Shown here: positions 1-10,204 of the stretch, piece after piece
Numbering within the stretch: the first letter of the stretch is position 1
Layout: each line of letters begins with the position of its first letter
Translations under genes and position numbers: made by a program
The notes under the pieces: generated by a model
What the model was told of the DNA's origin: nothing
What the model saw: the letters and a program-made list of their open reading frames with translations, nothing else
The model's database searches: none
DNA from: Chrysophaeum taylorii
Taxonomy: Eukaryota > Sar > Pelagophyceae > Pelagomonadales > Pelagomonadaceae
Direction: 5' to 3'
Assembly (NCBI GenBank): GCA_029834535.1
Contig: JAQMWT010000415.1
Span: 1-64,000, forward strand
Length of the DNA: 64,000 bases

Positions 1-264
1 ACTCGTCCTAGACCTCACTGAACGAGGAAAACACGGACCGGGGTCGGGTGCTCTCGCCACACACCTTGCTCACGCTCACCAAGCCTCTCAACAAGATGGA
101 GAGATGGTATATGATAGCAAGGAAACTACAAGAATACAGCAAGAATGCTTCTCACAAGAGAGAGGTATGATGTCACTAAGAAGATCGGGAAAGGTGTCCC
201 GTTGAACGGGTATCAAGCCTCGAGAGAGGGGGGTAAGCCTTAGCGGTCAGGAGTTGCCGCCACA
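1..264 (-). repeat. 3' LTR of gypsy copy A (cut by window start)
   Basis: This stretch matches 9632-9897 nearly base for base, including the terminal CCACA (TGTGG on the element strand). It therefore is the 3' LTR of the minus-strand element. Just inside it, the element strand reads AGGGGAGTCC before TGTGG, a short purine-rich run in the position of a polypurine tract. The outer end of the LTR lies beyond base 1. Confidence 0.9.
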
Positions 265-294
265 GGACTCCCCTGGTGAGAACACGAGCTGCCC

Positions 295-1822
295 TCAGCG
301 AGTCCGGCGAGAAGCACGAGCCTTGGCTGAATGAGCATCTCGAGAACGAATCTTCTTGTAGGCACGTTCAACGACAGGTTCAGGAACGCGTCCACCACGC
401 AAAGTGAACTTAGGAATCAACACATCGATCTCATGCGGGGCGAAGTCGGTGACACAAGGAGTGGTACTGTTGTTGACCTTGGTCTTGTCGGTGAAACTGC
501 GACCGTCCACGTCCTTGTATTCCGGCTTAAGCTTGCGAGTAGAGAGATGTGAAGTAGGCTTGTAATAAGAAACCTTGTCATGGGGACCGAGATCAGCATA
601 GAAATGCAGAGCGACTCGATCATTCACAAAATCATAGGGTTCATAAACTTCAGCGACATAAATCTTCTTTCGCCAATCGGACCGTTTATTATCCGGAATC
701 CGAAAGATAACGAACTTACCATGCTTGTAATCATCCCGAAAGGTCTCCTTGGGCTTGGGCACAGCTCGATCGACCACTGGAGAAACCATCACAGGGGTGA
801 TCTGACTAACATGAACACAACGGCGTTCGGGAGGAGAATCAAGAGACTCAATGTAAGTGACCGGGGACAAGCGTTCCAAAATAACGAATGGACCGCGCCA
901 TTCCGGTCGAAGCTTGTTCTGAAGAAAAGGGATGTAGAGCATAACATGTGAACCTTCTTCATACTCCACATCAACATGGTCCGCATTATAGGCGAGACGT
1001 TTACCGCATTATAGGCGAGACGTTTACGAAGAGCCTTCTCACGAGCTTCGTTCACCGTAGCGGTATAGAACTTCAGCCTCTCGCGAGTCTCTGCCACAAC
1101 ATCGGAGCGAGTTTTCGGCAGGCGGCGGACATCAAGATCCATGATCGTGTAATCGGTTGGCAATAAAGGCTGCCGGTTAAGACGAAGCATGAAAGGTGAG
1201 ATCTGAGTCCCCGGAATAAATTTACGATTGTAACAGAAAGCAATGTACTCCGCGAATTCGGGCCATTCCGTGATCTTGCGGTTTTGAAGGCACGCACGGA
1301 GGAAAGCCTTGATAAAGCGGTTGACCCTTTCCGCAGGATTAGCCTGAGCATGATACGGAATCGTGGTACTATACCGAACATTGAAAAGATGACAAAACTC
1401 TTCCATCAACTTGTTGACGAACTCTTTCCCATTGTCGGTACGAATCCTCTGAGGTAGATAACCTTGAGTAATATATTCGCGACAAAAGACTCGAGGATTG
1501 ACTCAGCAGTCTTATGGTGTAGTACGTCAAGAATCAAGAAATGAGAAAATGGATCAAAAAAAACGATGAGATATGTCTCGGGACCAGCACTGGGCAAAGG
1601 TCCAAACAAATCCATACAAAGGACGACACAATCACCATCATACACCGGTTGCTGAAGCAGACCTGCTCTCTTTGGTTCAGGCGTACGAGCTTTCTTGCAC
1701 ACTATGCAACCAGCATACATAAGCACCCACCTCATTAGACATATGAGGCCACCAAAAACGTTCAAGTATCGACTGCACTGTACTTTGACGACCCATATGA
1801 CCACCATTGAGAGGTGTGTCAT
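295..1822 (-). pseudogene. Integrase of gypsy copy A (frameshifted)
   Basis: Three overlapping frames on the minus strand together encode the integrase catalytic core and C-terminal part. The frame 1406-1822 holds CMDLFGPLPSAGPETYLIVF with the first catalytic Asp. The frame 789-1409 holds YHAQANPAERVNRF with the catalytic Glu. The frame 295-969 holds a GPY/F-like module (WRGPFVILERLSP) and a basic tail. The second Asp (RTDNGKEF in copy B) falls at a frameshift near 1430-1450, where copy A reads VPTMGKSSSTS. There is also a short local duplication of GCATTATAGGCGAGACGTTTA near 985-1025. Integrase normally inserts the cDNA into host DNA; this copy looks broken. Confidence 0.88.
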
Positions 1823-2912
1823 GGTACAATCGGATGATGCGCGTCCGTAAAGTTCGGGGTGCGACTATCATCGGGTGCAAGTCGGGTGCGGCACGGTAGA
1901 GAACTCCTTTCACCACTTGATAGCGATAATTGGCTCCGTACCGACGAAGAGAATGGCCCTGAGCCATGCGATAACGAATGTCCTCGCAAGTAGCATCAGT
2001 GATCTGCTCTTTGGCTATCTCTTCCAAAGTCAAATTATCCGGAATCTTGTCGATGTACTCTTGGTAATCATCGGCATCACGGAAAATACTAGGCTGGGTC
2101 TGCAGTCGTTGCTTCTGACGTTGTTTCGTAGCATGAGACGTGACCAATTGCATCGGATCATCGAGGTCTTCTTCCTCTTCCTCCACAGGCAACTCAGTCG
2201 TAACAAACGACAGAATGACATGGCACCCAGGTAAAGGTACTCCTTCATCATCAACAGAACGAAGGAGTTCTTGGCACACTAGATACGCGTGGTTCAAGGG
2301 TTCACCAAACTCGTCCGTCTCGATGACATGATCTATAGGATTGCGAGAGAGACAGTCAGGGATGCTCATTCCCGGCGACTTCCCTGGCTTGTAACCCAAT
2401 TCAGGATCAAAATTGGCGAGCCGCATCGCCCATCGAGCCAACTGCCCAGACGAGTGCTTCGCCTTTCGTAAAAACGTCAAGTTGCGATGATCTGTTTCAA
2501 GGATCGTCTTGTGACCTTCAATATAAGAGCGGAAATGCTCAAGAGAAAGAATAACTGCCAGGAGCTCTAGCCGGCGAGGCTCATAGTTCCGCATCTCTTT
2601 CGGCACAGCTCGGCTCCAATACTCAATTACTCGTTCCTCTCGTGTCACCTTGCCGGTTTCGTCCTTGATTTCCACGAGCTGAAAAAGATACGCACCCAGA
2701 CCATCCTTGGAAGCATCCGAGCGGATCTGAAAAGGAAGATCGTAGTCAGGATGATAAACTCCACGAGAATCCACCAAAGCTTCGATGATCGTGTCCCATG
2801 CCTTTCGGCACTCAGGCGTCCACTCAAACTTAACGCCTTCAAGACACGATCGCCTAAGCGGCTCCACAATCTTCGAATAATTCTTCACATATCGGCGGCA
2901 ATAGTTGCTCAT
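1677..2912 (-). pseudogene. RNase H and integrase zinc-binding domain of gypsy copy A
   Basis: One open frame of 411 codons. It begins with the RT thumb/connection (MSNYCRRYVKNYSKIVEPLR), continues into RNase H (IRSDASKDGLGAYLFQ, later ETDHRNLTFLRKAKHSSGQL and PGMSIPDCLSRNP), and ends in the HHCC-type zinc-binding N-terminus of integrase (YHDTPLNGGHMGRQSTV). The HHCC Cys pair is lost at a frameshift at the 3' end; copy B keeps it as CIVCKKA. RNase H degrades the RNA template during reverse transcription. The frame is open, but its neighbours on both sides are out of frame. Confidence 0.87.
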
Positions 2913-3713
2913 ACAACGTACCGGGAATCGGCATCTGCTGCAGCGCTTCTAACGTCTTGGGATTCGGCTTCAAGCCTTCCGGAGTCGAAATATGTCCCAA
3001 AAACTCGATTTCATCCTTGAGGAGGTGGAACTTCGAAGTTCGTCCACTATATCCTCGCTGTGCTAAATGGCACAACACTTCAATCAAAACTTGTAAATGT
3101 CGATGGAGTTCATCCGATCCCATCATAATATCGTCGACAAACGCGACCAAGTCCTTATACATCCATGTGGACAAATCGCTAGCCATCTGCTTACAAAAGA
3201 GAGCTCCTGCTGTTTTTACTCCTAGAGGCAAGCGCAAGAAACTATGGGCTCCAAGTGGACTAACCATCGTAACAGCGTCCTGAGCAGCGGCGTCCAAACG
3301 TAAGTTATGATAACCCCATCGAATATCAATGCACGTCCGCCAACGGCGCATGGCAAGAAAAGCCAAAGCATCATCTTGACGAATATTCGGCCAACTGTCA
3401 TTGACCAGCTGATCATTGAGCTGACGCAAGTCAACGGCAGCACGAAAAGCATTCGACGTCCCGGCCTCTTCTTAGGCAGCATCAGTACAGGAAATCCCCA
3501 CGGAGAGTTCGCCGGTCGGATGACTCCATCGCGACACCACTCAGTGATCTGCTTTCTGAGACACTCGAGCTTTGCTGGCGTCAACCTATAAGGCGTCATC
3601 TTGATCGGTCGTGGGTTTGCGTCTTTAAAGCGTAGAGAAACCGGTGGCGAGTCCACGGGTCTCATAATCGGATCAAAGAAAGCCCACGCGTACACGCAAT
3701 GGCTCAACATCAT
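2854..3713 (-). pseudogene. Reverse transcriptase of gypsy copy A (frameshifted)
   Basis: Two overlapping frames (3222-3713, then 2854-3429) cover the RT. The N-terminal part has the typical PYRLTPAKLECLRKQ and GVIRPANSPWGFPVLMLPKK segment. The palm has WRTCIDIRWGYHNL, SFLRLPLGVKTAGALFCKQM and the active-site box FVDDIMMGSDEL (FVDD in place of YVDD), followed by EFLGHIST. A frameshift between the PKK and DLRQLNDQL segments separates the two parts. Copy B has the same region in one uninterrupted frame. Confidence 0.9.
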
Positions 3714-3809
3714 CTTCGCATCATCATCCAGATGCGGGTTGTCGGGAATTCCTAGATCTCGAACAACCTTTCATCTTCTTCCTTCGTCGGAATTACGACT
3801 ATCATCGCA

Positions 3810-5579
3810 TCATTGTCCTTGACGTGCTCGGGAATCTGCGGTAACGGTACACCGTCCGCATCGCGGTGCATCCTTCCATGGCACATCGAACTTTTCTTCG
3901 TATTTGAACCTCACCTCAGGGTGGCTCTTATTGATCTTTTCACCTTTGACGCGCACATTCGGCTCGCTCCTTACTTTCGGCTCCTGTTCAGGTTCAGGAT
4001 CCGGCGGAACGTCCACTTTTGATTGTCGGGGGGGGGCAGCAGAAAAAGCATGAGCCGTCCCCGGCGCATCAGTTGGAAGCGGAAGCATAGGAACTTCTGG
4101 CGGTTCCCATTTAGTGGGATCCTGGAGATCATCCTTTGACACCCACTTAACGACACGAGTACGCGTATTTAACAGCGGAATCTCTACGTGACGAAAGGTG
4201 GTGTCGGAGATTCGTAAATACTGCTCAAAGGATCGATCTGTCGGGCTCAACGCGGTCGGCAGGACTTCACCACTTTGGCGGAAACCTCTGGTCACGGAGT
4301 TGTGCAGATCGACTGCTAAAATCGCAAGAGTATCTGGAGGGACGACAGACGCTAAATGTTTGAACGAATCTGTCTTAGACAAGCTAGCCCAATCATGATC
4401 CACCGGCATCGTGAGCAACTCGGCCGTCATCTTGAGAGTCAAAGGCTGAGTGTCCGAGCGATGCGGTCCCAAACGAAGAGGAACCCGCGTAACGGTGTAA
4501 GCCGTATCTGTTGCTTCTCGGGACGAGCCAAGATTATTCAGCTGGAGAAGGTGGCGTTCATGAGCATAACCTAAAGCTGCAGCAAATTTTTGTTGCATGT
4601 TCACACATGTCTTCGGAGCCTCTTGCAAGTGCAGTGGGTGACTGGAAACCAACAATCGCACGCGAGAGCTCATCAGAGTAGGTGTGATATCATGAAAATT
4701 GACGACGTACACGTAAGGGTGTAAGCGCGCTATATACGAAATAATGGACGCCTCCTGTTCAATCAGCCACATCATGAAGCCAGCCATCTTGCACAACTTC
4801 ATCGTCCAGTTAGTGGCCGTAACACCCTTGCCAACATCTCTGGATGTCAAGTTGCAGAGTGCGGAATGAACGCAGGGTGGAGACGCTATACACATCGACG
4901 ATGACCATTCCGCTTCAGGCAAATAAGCCTTGATCAACCGGAGGGTCGAGTCATATCGTCCACAGAGCGTGTGCTGGACCACAGGTATCTTCGGAAAATT
5001 CTTCTGATGAACCTTGTTGGCAGCTGTTGACGAGTCAAGAGCAAGGACGACTCGAAACGACGTCCCGCACAACTCGTTCGCTCGTTGCAGTCCTAAAGTA
5101 CTTCCTCCGGCGCCGCTGAAGAGCATCACAACCTTGCGATACGTGATCGGCACCCAGTGGACCTTTTCAAACCTTCGGCGAATCTCGCATTCTGTAACTT
5201 CTCGGCATTTCTTTTCCTCCTCGTCAGTTCGTCGGTCGAAATCGTCGTTACCGAGCGATTCTTGACGAGAACTCTTCTTCTTATCGGCAGAAGGAGACGC
5301 CTTCTGCACTGAGCTCAAAAGCATCAGTTCAGGAGCCGCATTGCCTTGAGTAAGATGGCTTGCGACCGAAACAGTGAATGATAGGTTAGCCTTGTTAGAT
5401 TCGGCTTCACCATCCTTCGTTAAATCGTCGACCGTCACAGCATTCAGCTCGTCATCAAAACGAACAATATCGCCCAAAGCAAGGACTTCACCTTGAGTGA
5501 TCACGGTCGGCACATCCTGGGTAGAAGATATCGCCACTCGAGCTGCGAACTTATCATGATCCTCAGGAGAAGAACACAT
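3810..5579 (-). CDS. Cytosine-C5 DNA methyltransferase segment of gypsy polyprotein (copy A)
   Basis: A 589-codon open frame between the protease and RT. Residues ~150-430 carry the C5-cytosine methyltransferase motifs in canonical order: motif I FSGAGGSTLGLQRA (SAM binding, ~154-167), a motif II-like acidic strand (VVLALDSSTAANK), motif IV ASPPCVHSALC with the catalytic Cys at ~236, a degenerate motif VI (WLIEQE instead of ENV), motif VIII SSRVRLLVS (~304), motif IX QPLTLKMTAELLTMP (~379-393) and motif X ASVVPPDTLAIL (~410-421). The target-recognition stretch between VIII and IX is short, about 65 residues. The N-terminal ~150 residues are a Ser/Glu-rich linker and the C-terminal ~160 a Pro/Glu/Lys-rich linker into RT. 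Such an enzyme would methylate DNA at C5 of cytosine, possibly the element's own copies. DNMT-bearing retrotransposons are known from dinoflagellates and a charophyte alga. Activity is unproven, given the altered motif VI. Confidence 0.87.
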   Translation of the reverse strand: MCSSPEDHDKFAARVAISSTQDVPTVITQGEVLALGDIVRFDDELNAVTVDDLTKDGEAESNKANLSFTVSVASHLTQGNAAPELMLLSSVQKASPSADKKKSSRQESLGNDDFDRRTDEEEKKCREVTECEIRRRFEKVHWVPITYRKVVMLFSGAGGSTLGLQRANELCGTSFRVVLALDSSTAANKVHQKNFPKIPVVQHTLCGRYDSTLRLIKAYLPEAEWSSSMCIASPPCVHSALCNLTSRDVGKGVTATNWTMKLCKMAGFMMWLIEQEASIISYIARLHPYVYVVNFHDITPTLMSSRVRLLVSSHPLHLQEAPKTCVNMQQKFAAALGYAHERHLLQLNNLGSSREATDTAYTVTRVPLRLGPHRSDTQPLTLKMTAELLTMPVDHDWASLSKTDSFKHLASVVPPDTLAILAVDLHNSVTRGFRQSGEVLPTALSPTDRSFEQYLRISDTTFRHVEIPLLNTRTRVVKWVSKDDLQDPTKWEPPEVPMLPLPTDAPGTAHAFSAAPPRQSKVDVPPDPEPEQEPKVRSEPNVRVKGEKINKSHPEVRFKYEEKFDVPWKDAPRCGRCTVTADSRARQGQ

Positions 5580-5587
5580 TCCTTCGA

Positions 5588-6739
5588 CTACCCCGAGTTG
5601 CTCGTACCCAGAAGACGTAGCAACGAAAACTTGCCCAGTTTCACGGGCTCTGAAAGAGCGACTGGCACGCAGTAGGTGCGCCCAGGCTCGACCTTCATCG
5701 TGCGCGCAGCATAGGCTTTCACTTCATAAGCATCGCTGTTCGAACTTTGAGAAGGCGTAACTGGAGGAACTCCCCAAGTCGTCGAAGCTCCCGCTCGTTT
5801 CGGCGGTGGACGCTGGAGGTCTTCAATCTTGCACAAGCGAGCGTAGACTCGGTTCTCAACTGTGCTCAGGCTTTGTTGCATCGCATGGTGCTGTTGTCCA
5901 TAAACCTGAACTACCACGGGATTGCTCTCGTCATAAGTTGTTCTGAACGTCAAAATCGGAGAATCTACTCGTCGATCCTGCACCTTTAACTTTTGCGCCC
6001 GTAAGCGACTTGTGTGCGTAGAAACGCAATGCGATTCCGCGGGTAGTCCACTATGGCTCCAAACACCCGAATATCGCGCGCTCCCAGCAAAATAGATGAT
6101 TAGTATCGGCCACAATAGCAACAACTGGAACGGCAACGTCGTCCGCAAGCGCAATCCGCAATGCACCCATTTGTGGATAGTCGTTTTGTTCAATCCTGAC
6201 CCATACAAAGTGCGCTCGACTGGAAGATCGCCCCGGTCAAGGATGATGCTATCCTTTTCCAGTTTTTCAACCATCCCACGACAAATATAAGAGACATCAG
6301 CCATTCCATCCACGCCTAAAGTCGTTGCAAACTTCGGCCCGTCTCGTCGTCTATAAATATGACCAACTATAAACGTAAGGGTACCAGGGTCCAGGCAACC
6401 GATGGTGATGAGGTCTTGCTCGATCTTTTCCCCATCGCTCGGCGACAGTGCAGTGTGATGACATCGTATCTCCGGTTTCGCATCGCCCGGAATCTGCATC
6501 GTCACCGCTGCTATATCTGGCGTACTACATCTCGCCGCTGAATCTATATTGGCGCTCGCCGCTTCGGCTGCTTCCTCATTCCCCAGTTTCGCTGACAACA
6601 AATTCTGACACTTCTCAATCGGAGGCACATATATCTCCTCCTTTATCTCTTCTGGTAATCGTTTCTCGTCCATCAAATCGGACATTCCCGTCAACTTCTC
6701 CTCCATCGGCGCCGCTGTGGTCTGCTCTGCTGCGACCAA
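5588..6739 (-). pseudogene. Aspartic protease region of gypsy copy A
   Basis: This 383-codon frame spans a gag/protease linker and a retropepsin-like domain. The N-terminal catalytic loop reads TLGVDGMADVSYI, where DTG/DSG would be expected. In copy B's inverted segment the C-terminal half reads LLGARDIRVLGAIVDYP, matching the ILG-(D/R)-hLRxxGAVIDY box that closes clan AA proteases. In copy A a frameshift after TIHKW scrambles this second half. Downstream, NSDAYEVKAYAARTMKVEPG leads toward the methyltransferase. Such a protease would cut the polyprotein. The missing glycine of the DTG triad raises doubt about activity. Confidence 0.7.
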
Positions 6740-6762
6740 AACTGTATCGGCTAGAACATCGG

Positions 6763-8365
6763 CTAAAACGGTCTCGGGGGGGGCGTAGGAAAAGAAGACG
6801 TCGTCCCCGACGTCAACTCAAAAGGTCTAACGTCATCATCGTGAACTGCCCTGCAAGACATGCACATTGACGAATGGGGGGACACTGGAACCTGCGGCAT
6901 GGGTTCGTCGGTCTCCGAATCTGAGTCTTCCCAGTAGTGCGGAGAATCCCAAGTAGCATCTGACATTGCTTCCACATACGATGTAGAAGGCCACCGAACG
7001 ATCCGAGCGTTGGTGGTATGTTGCTCCTGTTGCAAACGATGGCTGCTCGTCACAGCGACATCGGCAACATCATCGGAGACTCGGGCAGGGCGCGCCGTCG
7101 GGTAAAAGACAACCCCCGACATTGGCGGCGCGTCGCATAAAGATTGGAACGCGAAAGTTGCGCTCGAATGTCCCGAACTATCCTGATATCTGCCTCCGTC
7201 ATACTCGTCATCGTAATGTCGATGACGTCGGCGCCGGCGCGAATTGCGACTAGAGCTCCGGTGACGGCAAGGACTCGGGCTGTCTTGAGCAGTATGGGCT
7301 TTTCGATCAGGGCTCTGGCTTCGATGTCGGCGTGACGATCGTCTAGAAGGTGATCGTCCGTCTCGCTGTCGTGTAGAAAACGACGTAGTATCCTTGATGC
7401 TTCTGACCTCGCTCACCATGGTCGCCATTGTGGTTCCAAGATCGGTGAGGGCCGTTTGAATTTCATTAGAAGGCTCCGATCCGTGCGTGGCGTTCGCATT
7501 AGATGCATCATCACGCTTTGCCCAATCGGACCGCGATATGGGCTGCTTCTTCTGCTTACGAATTCGCTTCCACATCGCACAGTAGTAACGATCCGGATCG
7601 CGGTTGCAAACTACGCGATTTCCGTGTTCATCTTCATCATGGGTGGTCCAGAAGAACCCACAGTGCGGGCACGTTCTCTTGCCCCACAGAAAAGGATCTC
7701 GTAAAATCAGCGGATCCGTATTCCCAGACGGTTTATCCGCATCTTGCTTGGCTTGTTGATCGGAGGCCAATGATTTCGGATTAGGTTGGCCTTGGTCCTT
7801 CTCCTCCTCAATCAACTTTTGTAAGTCGTTCTCGAGCCGCGTAATAAGCGCTACCATCGACTTAAAAGTCACGTAACTATCAGGATGTCCGCTCCTCATA
7901 GTCCGCACACGGGTCCTCAACTCCTTGGACGTCAATCCACTGATAAGCTGGTCGAGGATATCGACATCATCCATCGTGCGGCTGGACACGGAACAAAACT
8001 CCAAGGCTTCAGATTGGAATCTGGTACAATACGTTTGCGTGCCGCTCCCCAGACTTCTTCGGAACTGAAGCCTGGGTGACCTTCCGCAGCTTGTCAAGCA
8101 GCTCCTGCTGCGTGCGCGGAGGTCGGCAAGTCGATCTAAAATAATCCAAAATCTTGTCGCAATACGTCTTGTTAAGACGACGGATACGACGAACCGAGAC
8201 TCCATGCTCTTCATCGTCAGTATCTAATTTCAAGTAAAACGACGGACCGTGTGGTAGCTCATCGCAGAGCTCCTCGTATTTCTGCAAGTGTTCCTCAAAA
8301 TTGGTGCAACGGTGACCCGTAGATGCACAGGTAGTAACGTAATTTCTCGACCGAGTAATGGTCAT
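6763..8365 (-). pseudogene. Gag C-terminal half of gypsy copy A
   Basis: Two frames (8009-8365 and 6763-8214) encode the second half of gag. The first has PSFYLKLDTDDEEHGVSVRR; the second has a long helical segment (RMRTMRSGHPDSYVTFKSM in context) and a Cys/His cluster, CPHCGFFWTTHDEDEH followed by CNRDPDRYYC. That cluster is not a standard CCHC knuckle but could bind zinc. It is followed by an Arg/Ser-rich tract of the kind that binds nucleic acid (RSPSRRSSRRHRSQSPDR). Gag packages the element RNA. The frames are offset, so this copy is broken here. Confidence 0.75.
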
Positions 8366-9148
8366 CTGCTAAAGTATGCATCATCGCCGCCGAATCCAAA
8401 TTGAATTGCCGTTGGTCTCGGCCGTCGATGACGAGTTTGAAGTTATCAGGCTTCAAACTGGAAGTGGGTCGATGGGATCGGCTCAAGTTGCCCTTTTCGA
8501 AGGCGTTGGCAACCGTCTGCGATATTCCCCGCGATAATTCCCGTAAAATTTTCGTACTTTCATTCTCAACGTCCGCCCTACCCTCATTCTCCGTATCGAC
8601 TCGGGGCGGAGGTTCATTCCCCGTTTCAGTGTTCCTTTCCGGTTCAGGCGGCCTCACGGGCGTTTCCGGTTCGGGTCGACTCACGGGTCGTTCGCGGCTA
8701 CTCTCCCGACGCGTACGTTCGGCTAACAATTCATCTCGTTCACGACGAAATCGTTCAACCTCTTCGCGTAGGGTCTTCGAGGTCTCAATCTCTTGCTGTA
8801 ATGCATCATTGAGCATATCAACTTCTCGTCGAGCCGCTTCCTCTTTCGCTTCAGCCCTTTCACGAGCAAAACGCATATAGTCGTTCATTTTCGCGACGTC
8901 TCCGCTCGAGGTCTTCACGAAGTCGACTTCGGGCTGCAGATCCGCGCTCAATAGTAACACGCTCGCCACGATCCGGGGTCGTTGGACTCAACGGCGGAAA
9001 ATGGCAGTATCCGGAGGCACGTCAGGGGCACGTCAGCAACGTCGACTGCCTCGGCCTCTCTTAATTCACCTTCCTCGCGGCCTATCTCAGGGGCGGCGGG
9101 AAGAACTGGAGGAGATTCTTCCTCACGCACGTCTGCGTTTATCTCCAT
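8295..9148 (-). pseudogene. Gag N-terminal half of gypsy copy A
   Basis: The polyprotein probably starts at 9148 with MEINADVREEESPP; copy B has the same start at 40162. After a frameshift near 8960 a 224-codon frame carries a long charged coiled coil (RERAEAKEEAARREVDML, ETSKTLREEVERFRRER), a Pro/Glu-rich spacer and the capsid-like start SSLKPDNFKLVIDGRDQRQ. About 460 bp of leader separate this start from the 5' LTR. A coiled coil followed by a capsid region fits a Ty3/gypsy gag. Confidence 0.78.
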
Positions 9149-9609
9149 ACCGTATTAAATATCGATCAAGAATCTCGAAACACGTCCGGATCCGATCACT
9201 CGAAGTAATTCACGTTGATTCCAACAACGCTATCTGTCGCTGTAAAAACAGCACTCACGGAATTCCAATCCGCTGGCAATTCAAAATGCGCGGGTAGCGA
9301 TCCCACTCGCTAAACAGCTTCCACCGTTCAGCTATACCAAAATCAATTCCCGGGAGAATGCGCTGCGATTTCCAACTCGCACGCGTGTTCGTCGTCACTC
9401 GGATCGTACGAACACAAACAACGTTCGCGTATATTCTCAACGCAAACCGGTCCAATGGAACTCCGTGTGCTTGATCAGGGCGCACGTACAAATCCGGACC
9501 ACGTAATACAACACGTACGGCAGCACTCGCTCGTCGGCGACCGATGTAGTCGCACGATCTCGTGTACTCCACCACGTATGGCGGCACAGAAAACCTTCCC
9601 GACCCCCGG
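9149..9609 (-). other. Leader between 5' LTR and gag of copy A
   Basis: No convincing coding frame. The same leader occurs at about 39690-40161 in copy B. Next to the LTR the element strand reads TCACCCGGGGGTCGGG, the place where a primer-binding site is expected. It does not start with the usual TGG, so the priming tRNA is not identified. Confidence 0.6.
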
Positions 9610-9897
9610 GTGACAAAGGGGGTACTCACCGACTCGTCCTAGACCTCACTTAACGAGGAAAACACGGACTCGGGGTCGGGTATGCTCGCCACACACCTTG
9701 CTCACGCTCACCAAGCCTCTCAAGAAGATGGAGAAATGGTATATGATAGCAAGGAAACTTCAAGAATACAGCAAGAATGCTTCTCACAAAAGAGAGGTAT
9801 GATGTCACTAAGAAGATCGGGAAAGGTGTCCCGTTGAACGGGTATCAAGCCTCGAGAGAGGGGGGGTAAGCCTTAGTGGTCAGGAGTTGTCGCCACA
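9610..9897 (-). repeat. 5' LTR of gypsy copy A
   Basis: Bases 9632-9897 match the 3' LTR at 1-264. The outer boundary TGTGGCGACAACTCCTG (element strand) starts at 9897. The inner boundary is estimated near 9610, where the element strand reads TTTGTCA before the conserved leader. The length is close to 290 bp. The host side begins with TGCCTGACACGGGCGG, itself part of a dispersed repeat. Confidence 0.85.
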
Positions 9898-10000
9898 TGC
9901 CTGACACGGGCGGAGATAAGTATGCGAAGCCTAGTCGGGGTCATCGCCGAGTCGCGGGGCAGGCGAAGAGAGGACGGGCCCCGCCCGGAGATCGTACGTG
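9898..10000 (+). repeat. Dispersed repeat R1 (left copy)
   Basis: The segment running through GTCGGGGTCATCGCCGAGTC and GGGGCAGGCGAAGAGAGGAC occurs on the opposite strand at 32100-32200, and part of it again at about 10385-10445 (GGGGCAGGCGAAGAGAGGAC, GGGCCCCGCCCGGAGGTCGT). The LTR of copy A abuts it. It travels with the helicase fragments described below and is probably part of that transposon family. Confidence 0.7.
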
Positions 10001-10204
10001 ACATGTGTCACCCTGATTTCTGTGTTTCGATAATATCTTAATCATAAAGCAACAGCCGATCCTCAAGTTGTGAGGACCAGGCACGGAAGTTGTTTGTGGT
10101 TGTGTGGCAGGAGAACGGCCATCCTCGTCCAGTGACTCCATCAAGGGCACGGGCGCGAGCGGCGAGCCAGGATTCGAAGGCACGCCAGGTAGCCCCTAAA
10201 ATTC
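10001..10204. other. Intergenic, no gene seen
   Basis: No convincing coding frame or RNA gene. The stretch lies between repeats R1 and R2. Confidence 0.5.

Larger units (their letters stand above)
1..9897 (-). mobile_element. Ty3/gypsy-type LTR retrotransposon carrying a DNA methyltransferase (copy A)
   Basis: The element reads on the minus strand: 5' LTR near 9610-9897, gag, protease, cytosine-C5 methyltransferase, reverse transcriptase, RNase H, integrase, then a 3' LTR at 1-264 that continues left of the window. RT before integrase is the Ty3/gypsy order. The coding region is interrupted by several frameshifts, so this copy is probably not autonomous, but the methyltransferase part is still one open frame. 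A second, plus-strand copy lies at 39386-49051 and is very similar along its length. The two copies repair each other's frames in comparison and suggest a single long polyprotein. The target-site duplication cannot be checked because the left end is outside the window. Confidence 0.93.

Noticed and set aside
3810-5579. The DNMT as a host gene interrupted by a transposon
   Set aside because: The same domain sits at the same place in two element copies and is in frame with flanking protease/RT linkers, so it belongs to the element.
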